Assembly: GCA_018830925.1 (NCBI GenBank)
Contig: JAHJRK010000253.1
Location: forward strand, 1 to 8,280
From: Pseudomonadota bacterium
Lineage (GTDB): Bacteria; Desulfobacterota; Desulfobacteria; Desulfobacterales; RPRI01
Length of the DNA: 8,280 bases
Reading direction: 5' to 3'
Shown here: piece after piece, positions 6,652-8,280 of the stretch
Layout of the letters: every line of letters begins with the position of its first letter
Position numbering within the stretch: the first letter of the stretch is position 1
The notes under the pieces: model-generated
What the model saw: the letters and a program-made list of their open reading frames with translations, nothing else
The model's database searches: none
What the model was told of the DNA's origin: nothing
Made by a program: the position numbers and the translations under genes

Positions 6652-8280
6652 TTACGATCCGGTTTCGGATTTAAGAAATTTATCGAGCTGTTTTTCGTAA
6701 TAGGTTTTATCAGGACCTGCCGGCAGAAGCGCTTTTTTTTCAGTCTCAACCGCTTCCTTGTAACGTCCTGCCGCATAATAACTTTCCGCAAGGGTATCGA
6801 GAATCTGGGGAGTTGCTTCTATTTTTACCGCTTTTTCGGCAAGCTTTACCGCAAGACCGGCGTTCCTGATGTTTTTATCTTCGCATGTTGCATATAACCA
6901 TGCCAGGTTATTAAGCGCCTTCGGATTATAAGGTGCGATTGAAAGTGATTTCTCGTAAGCTCCTTTTGCCTTATCGTAATATTTCAGGCTGTAATAAAGG
7001 TCTCCGAGCATTGCCATAAGTTCAGGGTCTCCGGGGTTATCCTCGATTTCGCCAAGGATAATCTTTTCAGCAAAAAAGTCGTTCAGTTTTTTGCCTTTTT
7101 CTCCGAAGTTAAGGCTGTATCCCAGGGCTCCCGTCAATATCAATCCGGCAAGATATATCGCCATGCTTTTCTTTATTTTGTCGTCGTGTCGCTTTATCAG
7201 GCTCCTGTCTGCGTCGCAATTTTTCAGAAAATCTATTCTTTCTCTGATGCTGAAATGATGCCAGTTGGGTTTTTCGGCAGGACTGCCGCCTGCATCGGCA
7301 ATTTTTTCGAATGTTGATATCAGAGGTCCGGCGTTTTCAAAGAACGAATAGACGTAAGTATCCGCCTGACGCTCGAAATTCCGCATGAAATAACCGAAAA
7401 TAAACCGGAAATAGACGAGAAATATTGCGGTTATTGCGATTCCGTAAGAAATCGACATGAGAGTCGTCTGCCTGATGCCTGAATCGATCAGGAAATGATA
7501 GAATGGTTTGGCATAAATTACAGAGTATATAACGAGATCGAAGGTGGAGACGGCAAGAAGCATGTACCCTAAAAAAAAGAGAAGGTAGAATACGAGATGA
7601 TTTCTTTTAATGTGCCCGGCTTCATGGGCAATAACAGCTTCAACCTCTTCATGTTCGAGAAGGCTTAAAAGGGATTTAGTGACAAGGATATAGCGGAACC
7701 TTTTTATAAGCCCCATGACTCCTGCCGTGATCATCCTGCTTCCGAATATCGGCCAGTAAAGAATATCCGCAAACCCGACGCCGGCCTTTTTACATATTGC
7801 CTCTATGCCCGATCTGTCTATTCCTTCCTCAACAGGTTTGCATCGCCACAGCTTTTGAATCATGACAGGGCCGAAAATGGCGATAATGATGAGGAAAGAG
7901 ACAAAAAAAACCAACTCTCCCCCGGTTGTTGCGAGAAAATGCTTTGGTCCGTCATAAGGAAGGATATTGATAATATCGGCTATAACGGAAAGGAGCAGCC
8001 AGGGCATGACAACAGGTACGCAAAAAGAGATATTGGATATTATGTATGAGCGTCTTGACGAATAATCGGAGATGTAAAGCTTCTTGTAAGCGCCATAGGA
8101 GCAGCTCCATATGACTGACAGGTATAATATGAAAAGGCACAGGAAGAGAAGCGCGTCAAAAGCCGGTATGGATCTGAGAAGAGTGATTTTCCGGGTATGG
8201 GAAGGGAGGTTTAATCCGTAGATGTCTACGGCAAAAAGAAGTATCGCAATGATTGAACCTGTGTTTATCAGGGAATCGAA
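6652..8280 (-). CDS. M48-family membrane zinc metalloprotease with C-terminal TPR repeats (5'-partial)
   Basis: Integral-membrane endopeptidase related to HtpX/Ste24/Oma1, a family that degrades or processes damaged membrane proteins. The frame is open from the TAA at 6652-6654 through the right edge, giving 542 visible residues with the true start outside the window. The ATG at 8005-8007 is internal: the 91 codons upstream are uninterrupted and encode further hydrophobic helices. Residue numbers here count from the edge. The zinc motif HEAGH is at 219-223 (bases 7612-7626), and the third ligand is the first Glu of ERQAD (303-307). HFSIRERIDFL follows at 342-352, a common feature after the catalytic core. 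About seven membrane segments are visible, roughly at 3-19, 41-62, 80-105, 122-141, 229-256, 274-299 and 374-389. Tetratricopeptide units span about 418-515, with NPKALNNLAWLY as the clearest. The TPRs probably recruit partners or substrates. The gene converges with the GAF-ATPase gene; no promoter is visible. Confidence 0.9.
   Translation of the reverse strand, partial: FDSLINTGSIIAILLFAVDIYGLNLPSHTRKITLLRSIPAFDALLFLCLFILYLSVIWSCSYGAYKKLYISDYSSRRSYIISNISFCVPVVMPWLLLSVIADIINILPYDGPKHFLATTGGELVFFVSFLIIIAIFGPVMIQKLWRCKPVEEGIDRSGIEAICKKAGVGFADILYWPIFGSRMITAGVMGLIKRFRYILVTKSLLSLLEHEEVEAVIAHEAGHIKRNHLVFYLLFFLGYMLLAVSTFDLVIYSVIYAKPFYHFLIDSGIRQTTLMSISYGIAITAIFLVYFRFIFGYFMRNFERQADTYVYSFFENAGPLISTFEKIADAGGSPAEKPNWHHFSIRERIDFLKNCDADRSLIKRHDDKIKKSMAIYLAGLILTGALGYSLNFGEKGKKLNDFFAEKIILGEIEDNPGDPELMAMLGDLYYSLKYYDKAKGAYEKSLSIAPYNPKALNNLAWLYATCEDKNIRNAGLAVKLAEKAVKIEATPQILDTLAESYYAAGRYKEAVETEKKALLPAGPDKTYYEKQLDKFLKSETGS

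Noticed and set aside
6342..6791. Minus-strand open frame spanning the ATPase 3' end, the palindrome and the M48 3' end
   Set aside because: It overlaps both supported genes and runs across the structured intergenic region; no domain or ribosome site supports it.
1..8280. Mobile island, CRISPR array, toxin-antitoxin or defence system
   Set aside because: No integrase, transposase, regularly spaced repeats, tRNA or paired small toxin/antitoxin frames are visible; the genes are housekeeping or envelope types.

Overview
This window carries six protein genes and no RNA genes, CRISPR array or intact transposon. The gene set suggests an uncultured or little-studied Gram-negative bacterium, most likely a Desulfobacterota-type (deltaproteobacterial) lineage. 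The clues are a periplasmic AMIN-type cell-wall amidase with a TPR-like N-terminus, a GAF-domain GspE/PilB ATPase, and a large membrane M48 protease with C-terminal TPRs. This placement is an inference from architecture, not a database result.

Layout. Bases 13-1926 (+) encode an exported N-acetylmuramoyl-L-alanine amidase. Two bases later comes a ten-helix EamA/DMT transporter (1929-2816, TTG start), apparently translationally coupled. A 180-base gap holds a hairpin repeat and a good sigma70-like promoter, followed by a complete crotonase-family enoyl-CoA hydratase (2997-3788). A second gap holds another promoter candidate and a second copy of the same hairpin repeat. Next come an 80-residue two-helix membrane protein of unknown function (3952-4194) and a 768-residue GAF / GspE-N-like / GspE-PilB ATPase (4237-6543), probably one transcription unit. 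Converging from the right edge is an M48 zinc metalloprotease with TPR repeats (6652 to beyond 8280, minus strand). Its reading frame is open through the edge of the window, so its N-terminus is missing here. The 108 bases between the two convergent genes contain a GC-rich nested palindrome bracketed by 7-base direct repeats.

How the genes relate. The amidase (septal peptidoglycan splitting), the GspE/PilB-like motor ATPase (type II secretion or type IV pilus type machinery) and the M48 protease (membrane-protein quality control) are all cell-envelope functions. They are not an obvious pathway, and the crotonase is metabolic. I see ordinary chromosomal content rather than a mobile island or defence system. 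The points most worth a second look are the paired hairpin repeats flanking the crotonase gene, the nested palindrome at 6568-6633, and the GAF-fused ATPase with an uncharacterised small membrane protein just upstream and an apparently degenerate cyclic-di-GMP motif.
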